Shown here: in pieces, positions 1 to 11,238 of the stretch
Layout: each line of letters opens with the position of its first letter
Numbering within the stretch: position 1 is the first letter of the stretch
Assembly: GCA_008729055.1 (NCBI GenBank)
Contig: SDUX01000010.1
Span: 1,937,090 to 2,001,089 of the forward strand
Length of the DNA: 64,000 nucleotides
Origin: Pyropia haitanensis
Lineage: Eukaryota > Rhodophyta > Bangiophyceae > Bangiales > Bangiaceae
Direction of reading: 5' to 3'
Program-made: the position numbers and the translations under genes
The notes under the pieces: generated by a model
Databases searched by the model: none
Told to the model about the DNA's origin: nothing
Seen by the model: only the letters and a program-made list of their open reading frames with translations

Positions 1-240
1 CACACGTGGGTGCAGGCTGCCCACGCGCTCGCCGCCCTCGTCGCGGACCACGCGCTCGTCCCCTACCCCGCCGACCAGCGCGCGGCGATCGCGACCGCCG
101 CCGCCGCGCGGCAGCGGCAGGGCATTCGCGCGTGGCGGTTACGCCGGCGGGGGGCACCGGCCGTGGCGTCAGCCGCCGCGTCGCGGCGGCGCGCGACGAC
201 CACGGCGGGCGGCACGGCCGGCACGGCCGGCACGGCCACA

Positions 241-327
<87 letters not shown>

Positions 328-713
328 TCGTGGTCATCGTCGTCGTCGCTGTTCCTCACCAACCTCCCCTGGTCGGCCGACGCGGCGGCGGTGGCGGCCG
401 CGCTGGCGGGCGTGGGCGTGGGCGGCGTCACCGCGGCGGACGTGCGGCTGCTGCGGTCGCGCACGACGGGGATGTCGCGGGGGATGGCGTTTGTGGCGTT
501 GCGGTCACCGGGGGGGGAGGGGGGGGGGGGGGGGGGCGCGCGACGCCGCCGCAGCTGGTCGCCGCCGTTGCCGCGGCGGATGGGGTGGTGGTCGGCGGCC
601 GGCGGGTGGCGGTGCGGGTGGCACGCGGCAGGGGGGCGGCGGAGGGGGGGGGGGGGAGGGGGGGGAGGAAGCCGCCGGGACAGGGGAGGGCGCCTCGGAC
701 TGACTGGGGGTGA
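1..713 (+). CDS. RRM-domain RNA-binding protein, 5'-truncated by the window edge
   Basis: The window opens inside a reading frame (frame 1) with no start codon. After an Ala/Arg-rich segment comes a run of 16 serines, all coded TCG, and an Ala run. Then follows one RNA recognition motif: RNP2-like LFLTNLPW at about 349-372 and RNP1-like SRGMAFVAL at about 475-501. At the G run near 510-536 the frame is lost. The last RRM strand resumes in frame 3 (VVVGGRRVAVRVARGRG), consistent with one missing base in the run. The stop is TGA at 711-713, or TGA near 701-703 if a second G run is also miscounted. A single RRM with low-complexity flanks suggests an mRNA-binding or splicing-type role, but the target cannot be inferred. 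Confidence 0.7.
249..296 (+). repeat. TCG trinucleotide microsatellite coding poly-serine
   Basis: About 16 uninterrupted TCG codons inside the RRM gene, followed directly by a GCG/GCC alanine run. No alternative serine codon interrupts it, so this is a pure microsatellite likely to vary in length. Confidence 0.9.
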
Positions 714-1498
714 GGGGGTGGGGTGGGGGGGGGGCAGGGCGTTGGCCGGGAGAGGTGATGAGCGGGGGGTCGGCCGGGACTGCCGCGGGGCGGTCGCAGC
801 GCTGCCCACGCTGGCTGGGGTGGTGGTGACTCGTGGCCACGCTGCCGCTGGCGGACTTCCGTGGGGAGGGCGGCGAGCCGGTAGACGTGGGGCGCCTGCC
901 TTGGGGTCTATACCCGAGGCACTGTTTTTGTTTTTTTTTTCTTTTTTTCGCCGGCCCCTGCTGGCGATGGCCACCGCTCCTTGTCCGGCCCCGCTCGGCT
1001 CGGTCCTGTGGTCGTCGCAGTGCTTGGCCCGCGGCGGCGGCGGCGGACGGACGCTCCCTTGGCTGCTCCCCTTCCGTCTGGGGGCGCCCGTTGTGGTCTC
1101 CCCCGGCGGTGGCGTCACGTGTTGTCTTTTTGGACTGGGCTCCGTTCGGCCTTGATGGGGGTGCGGTCCATGCTCCGTTGCGCCTTTGCCGGTGCCCTTG
1201 CTGCCCAACGTGTGGGGCCTTGATGGCGTCTGTAGGCGGGTGGCGGCGCCTTTGCTGGTGCCCTGCCGGCCGCGCACGACGGTGACTGGGCGCCGACGAT
1301 GACTGGGCTGCGGTGCGCTTCGTCTCTTGTGCACTGTTTCGGGTTTGGGGTTTCTTGGCCTCGGGCTGTTGCATCGCTGCCGCTGGTCGCACGACCGGTA
1401 CCGCGTCGTCGACCATCCGTTTGTGGGGCCGCGGCCGCGGTGGATGCATCGGCGTGACCGGCGCGTCGGCCGCCGCCGTGCGGACGGCGGCCGCGGCA

Positions 1499-1536
<38 letters not shown>

Positions 1537-1790
1537 GTGCGTGGTGCCGCTGTGCCGCGGCTGGCTGGTGCGGGTGGCGGTGGTGTCGGCATTGGCGGCG
1601 GCCGCCGTCTCCACCACCGGCGCACGTCGGGTCGTTTGCCGCGGCGGCCGCGGCGGTCGCGGCGGCTGCGCCGTGCGGCGGCGGCGGTGGCGCCGCTGCC
1701 GCCACTCGCGGCTCACCCCGCTGGTGCTGCCCTTGCGGTTGACTGCGCAGCGCGCTCTGCTGACACGGCGCCGCCGGGGCGGCGTGCCGT
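714..1790. other. Intergenic, no supported gene
   Basis: GC-rich sequence downstream of the RRM gene with a short T-rich patch at about 924-950 and a GGC run at about 1495-1535. Long open frames exist on both strands, but they are Arg/Ala/Pro-rich by-products of the composition and I recognise no domain. Confidence 0.5.
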
Positions 1791-1973
1791 TGTGGGGCCG
1801 ACGCGGGCGCTCGTCCGCCAGAGCGTGCTTCTCCGCCTGGCCGACCGTGCGCGGACCTTTTTTTGTTTGCACGGCGGCGTGCCTGCTGCGCACCTGCGCC
1901 AGGCGACGCGCGTCTCACCCGCGGCCGAGACGCTCCCTGGCATTGCCGTTGTTGTTTTGCCGCTCGCCTGCCG

Positions 1974-3215
1974 GCGCGTCGGTGGCATCGGCGGCGGTGG
2001 CGGCGGTGGCAGCACGCGGCGTGTGGCTCGTCGACGCTCCCCGTGGGGCCGGCCGCGCTGGTCGTCATCGTTCCCCTGTGGGTGCACTGCGCCTTCCCTG
2101 ATGAAGAGTTCCTGGATTGACGCCCCACCGCTCGAGGCGGTGACGTACCGGCTGCCCGTCGAGGACCCGGCGGGGGTCACCGGTGGGCCGCTGAATGCGT
2201 AGCTGACGGCGCTATCACATCGGACCGCGCGGTGGGGCCGGTGGAGCTGCTGGTGGGGGGGACGCGGCTCGACGGAGACGTCTTTGTGGTGGTGGCAATG
2301 CCCGTGGTGGGGTGGTGGCGGTATTTCGTGGTGGTGTGGTGCCGGTGTTGTTGGTGGCGACGGAGGGGGAGGCGGGGGCAGGCGCCACGCGGCAGCCGCC
2401 GCAGCAGCGGCGACCGCCACGGCAGCAGCATTGCTGCGTCGCGCGGAGCGGGTGGCGGCCGGCGCCGCCGCTGCCGCGGACAGACGCACCGCGGCGGTGG
2501 CCGCTCGTGGCGACCGCGGTGTCGCGGTATTGCGCACCGCACGCGGGATGTCGTTCCGTTCCCACCTGTCGACGGGTGGTGCGCGTGGTGGCAACGGCAT
2601 CGGCGGCCGGGTGGCGGCCGTTTGGAGACGCCGTTGACAGTCGTTGCTGCGTCGGCGGCGGCGGCGGCCGCCGCCACCCAGCAGCGCAGCACGCGGTGTC
2701 GTTGCTTGGGCGGGGCGCTTGCGGTATGTTTTGGGGAGCCCCCGGCACGTGGCTGGCGCCGAGCGTGGTGGCGGGCGCGGTGGCCGCGGCGGCGGCGGCG
2801 GCAGCGTATTTGGGGGAGGGCGCGCAGATGCCGGCCGCGGGCGGTGCGTGGACGCCAGCCGCCCGTGCGGCGCGGACGGCGGCAGCTGCCGCCGCGGCCG
2901 GCGCTGCTTTTTGGCCCGCGGCCCTCTGCCTGCTGCCGGCTTGCGCGTTGCAACGGTGGTGGCCGCGGCTGTGGCGGCCGCCGCCACAGCTGCTGCGACG
3001 GCCACCGCCACTGCCGCCATCGCTGCCTCGCTGCTGCCGCTGCCGCCCCCGCCCCTGTGGCCCACACCGCCTGCGCCGCTGCACCCGTGCGCGTGCCGCG
3101 TCAGCGGCGGTGGCGGCGTGTGGCGGCGCGCCATGACGCTGCCGTAGGGGGAGCGGATGCAGTGGGGGCGTTTGCGGCGCGCCATGACGTTGCGGTTGGG
3201 GGGGGATGCGGCGGC
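1974..3215 (+). repeat. Left arm of a long inverted repeat
   Basis: This stretch reappears as its reverse complement at about 7975-9215. In the parts compared by eye the arms differ by roughly one or two bases per 60 at the outer side and less inside, so identity is about 98%. The inner end is sharp, just after a G-run and GATGCGGCGGC near 3215. The outer end is not sharp: weaker similarity continues outward to about 1790, with an indel of about 90 bases. Open frames in the arm exist in several frames but none has a recognisable domain. Confidence 0.9.
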
Positions 3216-4078
3216 TGCGATCGGACCGCAGGACGCCGCCGCGCCGGGGATCACTTGGCCGGCCGCGGGCGTGGCAGTCGGCGGCGGTACTTGTCGCTGG
3301 GGTGGACGGTGGTGGCGCTCGGGAGCGGCTGAGGCTGGGTGACGGGATGTGACCTGCATCCGCTCGCTGTCTCGCGACCACCATGGCTCCCGACGCCGGC
3401 TCTCACGAGTGTGATGTGGTTGGTGGTGGCGTCGGCGGGGAGCAGACGGGGCCGGCGGCCGACTGTGGAGCGGCGGCGGGGGTGGGTGGTTGGCGGCACG
3501 CCGGTGGCGGCGGACGCGTCGGCCTTGGCTGGCAACGGGGCCGCCCCGTGTGCCGCGGGGGCTGGGCGGGTGCTGGTGAACGTGCGGGGCCGACATCTGG
3601 CAGCCCCCACCCCCCCATGGAGGGGGATGAGGAGTCGGAAACGGACAGGCTGGTGCTGGCGGATGGCGGGGAGGCAGGTGGTGCTGGCGCTGGTGGGCTG
3701 GGGCAGCTGACCGCGAGGGGCTGACTTGTCCCTGCCCGCCGCCCCGTCCACCGGTATCGCCGCCGTCACTCCCCGCGACGGTGCCGCCACGGACCGCGGC
3801 GTCGGCGTGGCGGTGACAGCGGCAGCTACCGCCCGCGGCGTGTCGCTGGTGGCCGGCGGCGGCGCGGCGGCGGTAGCGGATGGGCGGGCGGCGGCGGCAG
3901 GGCCGGTGCTGGAGGTTGACGGGGTGGCAGGTGGTGGTGCCGGTAGCGCGAGCGGGGGCAAGCACGCGCGGGGAGCCGACCCCTCGTCGCCTACTGCCCC
4001 ACTGCAGCCGGTATGGCTGCGGTCATTCCCGGAGATTGCGTGCGTCTTTGTGGACCTATCTATTTTTTTACGATACCT
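3216..4078. other. Spacer between left repeat arm and orphan gene
   Basis: GC-rich, no recognisable gene. The last part, about 4040-4120, is AT-richer and overlaps the 3' end of the minus-strand gene, where a 3' UTR would lie. An Ala/Gly-rich frame on the plus strand at 3726-4127 begins with TTG and is not convincing. Confidence 0.5.
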
Positions 4079-7000
4079 CTACACCCCGTTTAGCGACGCA
4101 AAGCCACTAAGATTGTTCCGCTCCTGAACGCCACCGTCGCTGACTGGGAGGTCCAGGTGAAGAGCGGTGCTGCCATCGCCATGTTGTGCGGCCACTTCCG
4201 CCGCTGGTATGTCGCTCACCGACGCTACCAGGAAGCCCGTCAAGGCTACGCTCGCAAAGGCATTGCGGACGCCGACGGCAGTCTCGCTTGCGCTGCTTGC
4301 ACCTCTGGCTCGCCGGTCCTCCGCGTCCGACACGTGCAAGAGGCGCCGGTACAAGGACGCCTCGGTTGTGGACGCCGACAGCAGGATGGTGGCAAACGTG
4401 CTTGCGGCCTGCACTCGGCGCATGGGCCAATCCCTCTTCTTCGCCTCCATTTCCACCCGCATGGTGTTGAGGCGCTGCTCGCTGCGGCCAGGCCGGCCCG
4501 GACGAGGCACAACGGAAGCCGTCATGGACAGCATGGCAGCCTCGATTGGCTCCCACACACCGGCAAAGGCGTCGAGGGCGAGCCGCATTGCAGGGTAGAA
4601 GCCAACGAGCGGGAGCCGCCGGACATGGATAACCGGCACATGGTCACGTTCGCACGCCGCTTCCAGCACAGCTTTCCACTTCTCGTGCCACCACCCCAGC
4701 ATCTGATCCAGCGGTATCGGCTCAACAGGACGACTCGTATCCGTGAAGACGGCGGCTATTTCTTTGGGCACGCCGGTGAGCGGGGTGCGGCTTCTCTCGT
4801 TCAAGGCGTCCAGAAGGCGCACAGGTTCGCCCGGGTAGAGCTGTCGCGGGATCCAAGTGCTGGTCACAGTTGGCTCCGCCAACGGATCCAACCTTGGCTC
4901 TGCCAGCCTCTTTCGCAACTGTGTGGTAGCGTCTTGGATATGAAAAAGAATGTCCATGAGCCGCCGATCACCATCGCCACTGACCTGCTCGATTGTCGCC
5001 CATCTGTGGTGACGTCCCATGGCGATGTACACCCCATCCAGCTCCTCGATGCCCAGGTCTGACGCCACCATCCAAGGAAGCAGTCCCAAACCGGAGAAGT
5101 GCTGCAAGGCGGCGCCGACAACCTTCCATGCCTCTGGTAGTCGGCCCGGTTCAGCGTTGGCCACAGAGCGCGGCGCGTCAGGTCGCAGGCCCACCGGTGC
5201 GACAGCGGAGCTTTTGTGCCGTAGATTGCGGAGGGCACACACCAGGGATGTGCTCCTGTTGCTAGGCACGTCCGGTGTGTTCGAGGAGGTGACGTCAGCA
5301 TGTTCCGCGACAGCTGCTGGCGTACAGGGGCGGGTAGCACGTGACGTGAGTGAGGGGTCCGACACATAACTCGCTGCTGCTCTGGGCATAGCTACATGGC
5401 TCTCTGGTTCCTGCTCGCTTGTTGCTCCTGGGAGTGCCTCGAGCCTCGCACGTGACCACCAGTACCCTTTTTGGAGGATGAAAGCGTCTTTCTTGTGGCT
5501 AGTTGACAGCACCTTCAGCCCGTAGAACAGCTCTACAGACAGCTGCGTCTCCTCTTCTCCAAGCTGGCGGTCTGCTGCTATGATATGCGCCGTGTGCCGG
5601 GGTTGACACATCCTGCTGCACCACCGTGCCAGACGCGAGCGAAAGTCCGTGGCCTCAGCGGCAGCGGCACCGATGGTAGACACCGGATCTTGAGCCAGTG
5701 CTCTCCGGCGCGCTTGCTCTTCCATGCTGTGCGGTAGGTGGGGGTCCAGCAGCAGGCCGCGCAGGGTGTTTGCAAACAGCGCCACCCGAGCCACGTGAGA
5801 TGCGTTGCGCGACGAGTCCAGAACGAGCGATGGCGCTGCCGTGTTCGACCGGATGCTGTACTGGTACGCCTGGAGCCGCTTCCTCAGGCCTGTCTGCCTG
5901 GTGCCCAGGAAGAAGCCGTCGTCCAGAACGCGGGAGACGACGCGCAGGCGCTCGTCTACGACTCCCAGGAGCCGGCGGCAGAAAGCCTCGGCGGACAAGG
6001 ACCGGTCAATCAGGATAGACATGGACAAGCCGTAAGTGGGCGCCAGGGGCGGGAAGTAGTCGCCTTCTTGAACATTGTTCGTGTCGTCCGCCGTTTGGCC
6101 GTGCACAACAAAGAGGGGTGTGCCGGGCAGTCCTTGTCTTGACAACTCCTCGTCCAGCGCCACCACGTGCTTGTCCTCATAATGGCCGTTCAGCACGAGA
6201 GCCAAGATGCATCGGTGGTGAACCTCCCGTCTCAAGTAGCCAATCCAGGAGCCAACAAACACCATGCGGTTGGTGCGCTCGCTCATCCCAGACACCCACC
6301 GGGTAAAGTAACGAGAGCCCCCGCGCTTCTCCATCTGGGTTGACAGCCACTTCAGGTACCACGAGACCCAAGTACTCCACCACGTCTGCACCTTTCCTCC
6401 TCGCAGCAGAGCGAAGCCTACCAGGTCAAAAACGCTGCCAACAAGCATGACCAGACCCAGCGAACCCCACACATACTCTGTGTTTTGCAACACTAGGCGA
6501 GCAGCGTCGTTGATGAGCTCGTGCTGCCGTACTGAGCGCTCAGCCTGGTCGTGGATGCCAACGGCTATGGGGTCGCTGCTGAATGGGTAGTCCCAGAGGC
6601 CCCACTCGTCCTGCTCGCCCTCACGCCTCTTTACGTTCAGCAACGAGGACTTGCGGCTGGCAACGAAGCAAGCAAAGCACGCAGCCAGCCGCATCAGGGA
6701 GCAGATGGTGATGGCAGAGTCAAGCACGGTGGCCGCCAGTAGGCCATTGAACTCAATGGTCCCCCGTGAGCCATTGGTGTCCAGCACGTGCAGCTCGACG
6801 CAAGCCAGCGCAATCACGACTGCCCGCGTCGACGTGTCTAGGGAGAGCAGGGCGGCAAAGGACCCCCAGCCAGGCGCCTTGCGGGCGCTGGTCTCGACGA
6901 CCGACGCAAAGAATCGGAGGCCGATGGCCATGATAATGATGGGGGACAGCAGCGTGTCGATGATCTTCTCCTCGTCGCTCTTGGTCTGCAGCTTGGTCAC

Positions 7001-7210
7001 GTTGGCCTCGAGCTCCCGTTGCGCAACACATAGCTCCGCCTGCGTGCAGGCTGGTTGCTGCCGCACAGCTGACGACCCGCCCGACAGGCCGGCAGATGTC
7101 GGCTGCGGGCCGTTCCGACGCCCGGCGGTGAGGGCAGCGTGAGCAAGAAGCACGGATCCAAGCAAAGCAGCACCTAGGCAAGGCGCCAAGCGCCGCGAAC
7201 CGCGCTTCAT
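4079..7210 (-). CDS. Orphan multi-pass membrane protein of about 1043 residues
   Basis: I do not recognise this family. I chose the ATG at 7210 because it gives a classic signal sequence (MKRGSRRLAP, then a hydrophobic stretch); an in-frame ATG at 7369 would add 53 residues. Roughly four hydrophobic segments follow in the first 330 residues (around PIIIMAIGLRFFASVV, RAVVIALACVEL, TVLDSAITICSLMRLAACFA and GLVMLVGSVFDLVGFALL). About 700 soluble residues come next, with mixed non-repetitive composition and conserved-looking blocks such as YWWSRARLE and GRHHRWATIEQVSGDGDRR. The frame is uninterrupted, contains few homopolymers, uses ordinary codons and is clearly less GC-biased than its surroundings. 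It is the only gene between the inverted-repeat arms. No transposase, kinase or protease motif is visible. Confidence 0.85.
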   Translation of the reverse strand: MKRGSRRLAPCLGAALLGSVLLAHAALTAGRRNGPQPTSAGLSGGSSAVRQQPACTQAELCVAQRELEANVTKLQTKSDEEKIIDTLLSPIIIMAIGLRFFASVVETSARKAPGWGSFAALLSLDTSTRAVVIALACVELHVLDTNGSRGTIEFNGLLAATVLDSAITICSLMRLAACFACFVASRKSSLLNVKRREGEQDEWGLWDYPFSSDPIAVGIHDQAERSVRQHELINDAARLVLQNTEYVWGSLGLVMLVGSVFDLVGFALLRGGKVQTWWSTWVSWYLKWLSTQMEKRGGSRYFTRWVSGMSERTNRMVFVGSWIGYLRREVHHRCILALVLNGHYEDKHVVALDEELSRQGLPGTPLFVVHGQTADDTNNVQEGDYFPPLAPTYGLSMSILIDRSLSAEAFCRRLLGVVDERLRVVSRVLDDGFFLGTRQTGLRKRLQAYQYSIRSNTAAPSLVLDSSRNASHVARVALFANTLRGLLLDPHLPHSMEEQARRRALAQDPVSTIGAAAAEATDFRSRLARWCSRMCQPRHTAHIIAADRQLGEEETQLSVELFYGLKVLSTSHKKDAFILQKGYWWSRARLEALPGATSEQEPESHVAMPRAAASYVSDPSLTSRATRPCTPAAVAEHADVTSSNTPDVPSNRSTSLVCALRNLRHKSSAVAPVGLRPDAPRSVANAEPGRLPEAWKVVGAALQHFSGLGLLPWMVASDLGIEELDGVYIAMGRHHRWATIEQVSGDGDRRLMDILFHIQDATTQLRKRLAEPRLDPLAEPTVTSTWIPRQLYPGEPVRLLDALNERSRTPLTGVPKEIAAVFTDTSRPVEPIPLDQMLGWWHEKWKAVLEAACERDHVPVIHVRRLPLVGFYPAMRLALDAFAGVWEPIEAAMLSMTASVVPRPGRPGRSEQRLNTMRVEMEAKKRDWPMRRVQAASTFATILLSASTTEASLYRRLLHVSDAEDRRARGASSASETAVGVRNAFASVALTGFLVASVSDIPAAEVAAQHGDGSTALHLDLPVSDGGVQERNNLSGFASLNGV

Positions 7211-7974
7211 GCTGCTGCCCGGCTCCCGGCGACCAGCAGGGAGAGGCAGCCAAGGCACGCCCGTGCTGAGCAGGATGGAAGGATCCTGCTCGACCACAGG
7301 CCGCAGACCACATAGGCACGCGGCTGTTAAGGTGGCAAGGAGATGAGCGCCGCCGAGGGCAGGCGGCAAGGCTGATCAAACAAAAAAACAGCCCCTCCTC
7401 ACACACCGCGCACCTGGACAGGTCTTTCCCAGGCGGGCAAGCCCCCACCCCACTTCCTGCTGCACACGGTACACCGACTGGTCAAACCCTTCGGTTGCCC
7501 GCTCTACGAGTGTGAATTGATGGCATGGCTGACTGGGTTTTGTTGTGTCATGGCCAAGAGGTGACGCTGGATCGACGTCCAGCGCTGACGTCCACCATGG
7601 CTTTGAGACCACTCATGCCCCGCACTGGTGTTGGCATCCTGGACAGGGGACCCATGCTTACCGACCGGTCGCGGCAGGGTGATGGAAACCAGTGGCACGA
7701 AGTGGCCACGCGCTGCAGCGGACGTGACGACCAACTCACCAGCGCTGTGCGCGCAGAGCGCAGCGACGGGGCGACCGCCCCCGTGCGCTGGATGATCGGG
7801 CTCGTCACGCACGAGAAACCGCCCGCACTGGACAGCGCGCAGCAGTCGTCAGGCACCAGGTGTTGACCAGTCGCGCGTGAAACAAGAGTCCCAAGTCCAC
7901 ATTCGCTCTTATTTTGAAACGACAATATGGGCCGCCGGAGCAGCGGCGGCGGCGGCCCGGCGGCCGACCTGGCT
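7211..7974. other. Upstream region of the orphan gene, up to the right repeat arm
   Basis: Moderate-GC sequence holding the presumed promoter of the minus-strand gene. An open frame of 113 codons lies on the plus strand at 7525-7866 and frames of 102 and 161 codons on the minus strand. None has a domain or strong start context, so I do not call a gene. Confidence 0.45.
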
Positions 7975-9215
7975 GCCGCCGCATCCCCCCCCAACCGCAA
8001 CGTCATGGCGCGCCGCAAACGCCCCCACTGCATCCGCTCCCCCTACGGCAGCGTCATGGCGCGCCGCCACACGCCGCCACCGCCGCTGACGCGGCACGCG
8101 CACGGGTGCAGCGGCGCAGGCGGTGTGGGCCACAGGGGCGGGGGCGGCAGCGGCAGCAGCGAGGCAGCGATGGCGGCAGTGGCGGTGGCCGTCGCAGCAG
8201 CTGTGGCGGCGGCCGCCACAGCCGCGGCCACCACCGTTGCAACGCGCAAGCCGGCAGCAGGCAGAGGGCCGCGGGCCAAAAAGCAGCGCCGGCCGCGGCG
8301 GCAGCTGCCGCCGTCCGCGCCGCACGGGCGGCTGGCGTCCACGCACCGCCCGCGGCCGGCGTCTGCGCGCCCTCCCCCAAATACGCTGCCGCCGCCGCCG
8401 CCGCGGCCACCGCGCCCGCCACCACGCTCGGCGCCAGCCACGTGCCGGGGGCTCCCCAAAACATACCGCAAGCGCCCCGCCCAAGCAACGACACCGCGTG
8501 CTGCGCTGCTGGGTGGCGGCGGCCGCCGCCGCCGCCGACGCGGCAACGACTGTCAACGGCGTCTCCAAACGGCCGCCACCCGGCCGCCGATGCCGTTGCC
8601 ACCACGCGCACCACCCGTCGACAGGTGGGAACGGAACGACATCCCGCGTGCGGTGCGCAATACCGCGACACCGCGGTCGCCACGAGCGGCCACCACCGCG
8701 GTGCGTCTGTCCGCGGCAGCGGCGGCGCCGGCCGCCACCCGCTCCGCGCGACGCAGCAATGCTGCTGCCGTGGCGGTCGCCGCTGCTGCGGCGGCTGCCG
8801 CGTGGCGCCTGCCCCCGCCTCCCCCTCCGTCGCCACCAACAACACCGGCACCACACCACCACGAAATACCGCCACCACCCCACCACGGGCATTGCCACCA
8901 CCACAAAGACGTCTCCGTCGAGCCGCGCCCCCCCCACCAGCAGCTCCACCGGCCCCACCGCGCGGTCCGACGTGATAGCGCCGCCAGCTACGCATTCAGC
9001 GGCCCACCGGTGACCCGCACCGGGTCCTCGACGGGCAGCCGGTACGTCACCGCCTCGAGTGGTGGGGCGCCAATCCAGGAACTCTTCATCAGGGAGGGCG
9101 CAGTGCACCCACAGGGGAACGATGACGACCAGCGCGGCCGGCCCCACGGGGAGCGTCGACGAGCCACACGCCGCGTGCTGCCACCGCCGCCACCGCCGCC
9201 GATGCCACTGACGCG
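7975..9215 (-). repeat. Right arm of the long inverted repeat
   Basis: Reverse complement of 1974-3215 at about 98% identity. For example a 117-codon open frame at 2284-2637 (plus) and its partner at 8553-8906 (minus) differ at one residue. Diverged similarity to the left flank continues outward to about 9480, including a shared T/A-run and GACCGTG block. Confidence 0.9.
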
Positions 9216-9480
9216 CCGGTAGGCGAGCGGCACAACGACGATGGCCATGCCGAGGAGGCCCGACAGTTGGAAGAGAGGGCAGAGGACGATGGACAACCCT
9301 CCCCCCCCCCAGCACCCAATTCCCATACAGCGCGCCAACCCCCAAGATCCGCGACGCACCGCGGGGGAGACACGCGCCACACCGAGCAAACACTGCTTAG
9401 CAAGCACGCTGCCGTCAGAAAAAAAACAGCTCACCTCACGGTCGGGCGGGTCGGTAGAGCGCGCTCAGCCGGTCGCCAGC

Positions 9481-11238
9481 GCGCAACGTCTGGGTGCGTA
9501 GCGACGCCGGCCGGCACGAGACATCGACCGCCGACAAAACGGCCGAGGCAGCACCAGGGGCGCGCCGACGCGGCCTCAGGGTGGCCGCGCCACGCGGCAG
9601 CGGCCAGCGCCTCCCTCATCAGCAGCTGGCGACCAAACGCGGAGGAGAGCAGAAGTATGGAGCGAGGGCCACCCGCCCCACCCGCTGGACGACGTCGAGG
9701 GAGCCCGGCACGGAGGCGGGGCCGTGCACCGCCCGCAAAGAGGGGGGGGTCAAGAGGCCGCACATAATTCCCTTGAACACCGGGCATGGCCGCACGTGGA
9801 CGGGGCCAGCCGCCTTGCTCTCAAACCCGCTGCAGGCGGCTGCCGCTAATGACGCGTCGCGGGTGGCCGACCACGGCAGCACCCGCACGCCCGCCGCTGG
9901 CGCCTGCCCCCGCAGCAGCCGTCACCGGGCAACCGCACGCCGCGGGTGACCCCGCTCTCCAGCGCGCACATGCAGCCGACGTGGTCCGTCATGCGCCGCG
10001 CGGCTGCATTGCCACGGCGGGATGAGAGCAGCTGCGCGAGTGCGCGCCAGACCGACGCGACTGTGGACGGCGCGCTGGGCGGAGATGGTCGCCGCGCGGC
10101 AGGTGGAGATGGCACGGACGGCCACGGCCCAGGACCCCTTCCTCAAACAGACCATCCAGACAAGCACCAGCAGCACCGCCCGTCATCAGCAGCACCGCCC
10201 GTCACCAGCAGCACCGCCCGTCACCAGCATCACCGCCCGTCACCAGCACCACCGCCCGCGTGCCAAACTCACGAAACCACGGGCGGACCCGTCGGCGACA
10301 ACAAGGCAGGCGAGACCGCCCGAGGAGGGGCTGCTGCGTCCCCACAGGCGGCCACCGTTGTCGCCGCCATCGCCGACGCCGCCGTCGCCGCCACCGGCTC
10401 GCCCAGCACCTCCGCCGCCGTCGCCGCCAATGACGGTCTCTGCGCCGATCCCCTTCCCCGCGGCGCAGCGCTGGCCGCCGCCGCAGAAGCGGCGAGGCAG
10501 TGTACGACAGCAGCGAGGTCAAGGCAGACGTCCACGGACGCCGCAGCCGCAACCGCCGCAGCCATCCCTACTTTCACACAACTCGACAATGACTCAGAGA
10601 AAGTACACTATATACTTAATATAGGTTTGTGTATCAATTTTCAAGTCGCTCCAGCCGCCACTCGGCTCGCTCAACCCGCCCCGCCCGCTCGCTCCGCTTT
10701 CGGAGATTCATCCGCGGCCCGCGCCGCTGTGCAGCATCCCTTCGAGGTGGTGCGTGTGGTCCGCCTGCGACGCGGCGGGGCCAGGCGCCACCACCCGCCG
10801 CCCCCACCACCCGCCGCCGCCACCACGAACTTCCACCCGCGTGGGGCGGTGGGTGGCGTGCGGCGGGCGGTGGCGGCAGCCGTGGTGCTGGCGCGTGCGC
10901 TCTCTCACCGTTCCCCCACACCCCCCGCCCTTCCCGACCCGCCGCATCTGGTGGCGCTCTTGGTGCCGCTCTTCATTCTCGCTCCTGCGTTTTCTTCAGG
11001 GTCTCTTCCACAGTGGGACAACGTCGACACTGCCGCGGGCCGCCGGCGGGAGGGGGGGTGCCCCCCCCCCCCCCGGCTCGCCGCCGGCCTACGTTCCCCC
11101 CCCTCCCCCCTCTCCCATCCCTGAAAGCCGGCGTTCGGCTGCTGTCCGGCGCCCACCCCCTGGACTCTCCCTCCCCCCCTTTCCTCCTTCTTTTTTTGTC
11201 GCTTTCCTGTCCCGTTCTCACGGCGGCGCGGCGGCAAT
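9481..11238. other. Intergenic region, no confident gene
   Basis: Contains an 18-bp tandem repeat and, at about 10585-10640, a short AT-rich island in otherwise GC-rich DNA. A 392-codon plus-strand frame (9946-11124) crosses the tandem repeat and lacks any recognisable domain. C runs occur at 11055-11075. Confidence 0.45.
10171..10260 (+). repeat. 18-bp tandem repeat, five copies
   Basis: Unit is CAGCACCGCCCGTCACCA with copies starting near 10171, 10189, 10207, 10225 and 10243, differing by single substitutions. Confidence 0.85.

Noticed and set aside
4079..7210. Transposase inside the inverted repeat
   Set aside because: No DDE/D-type or zinc-finger motif; the protein has a signal sequence and membrane segments.
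7525..7866. 113-codon ORF between orphan gene and right arm
   Set aside because: Competing frames on the other strand are equally long, there is no domain, and the place is where the promoter of the orphan gene should be.
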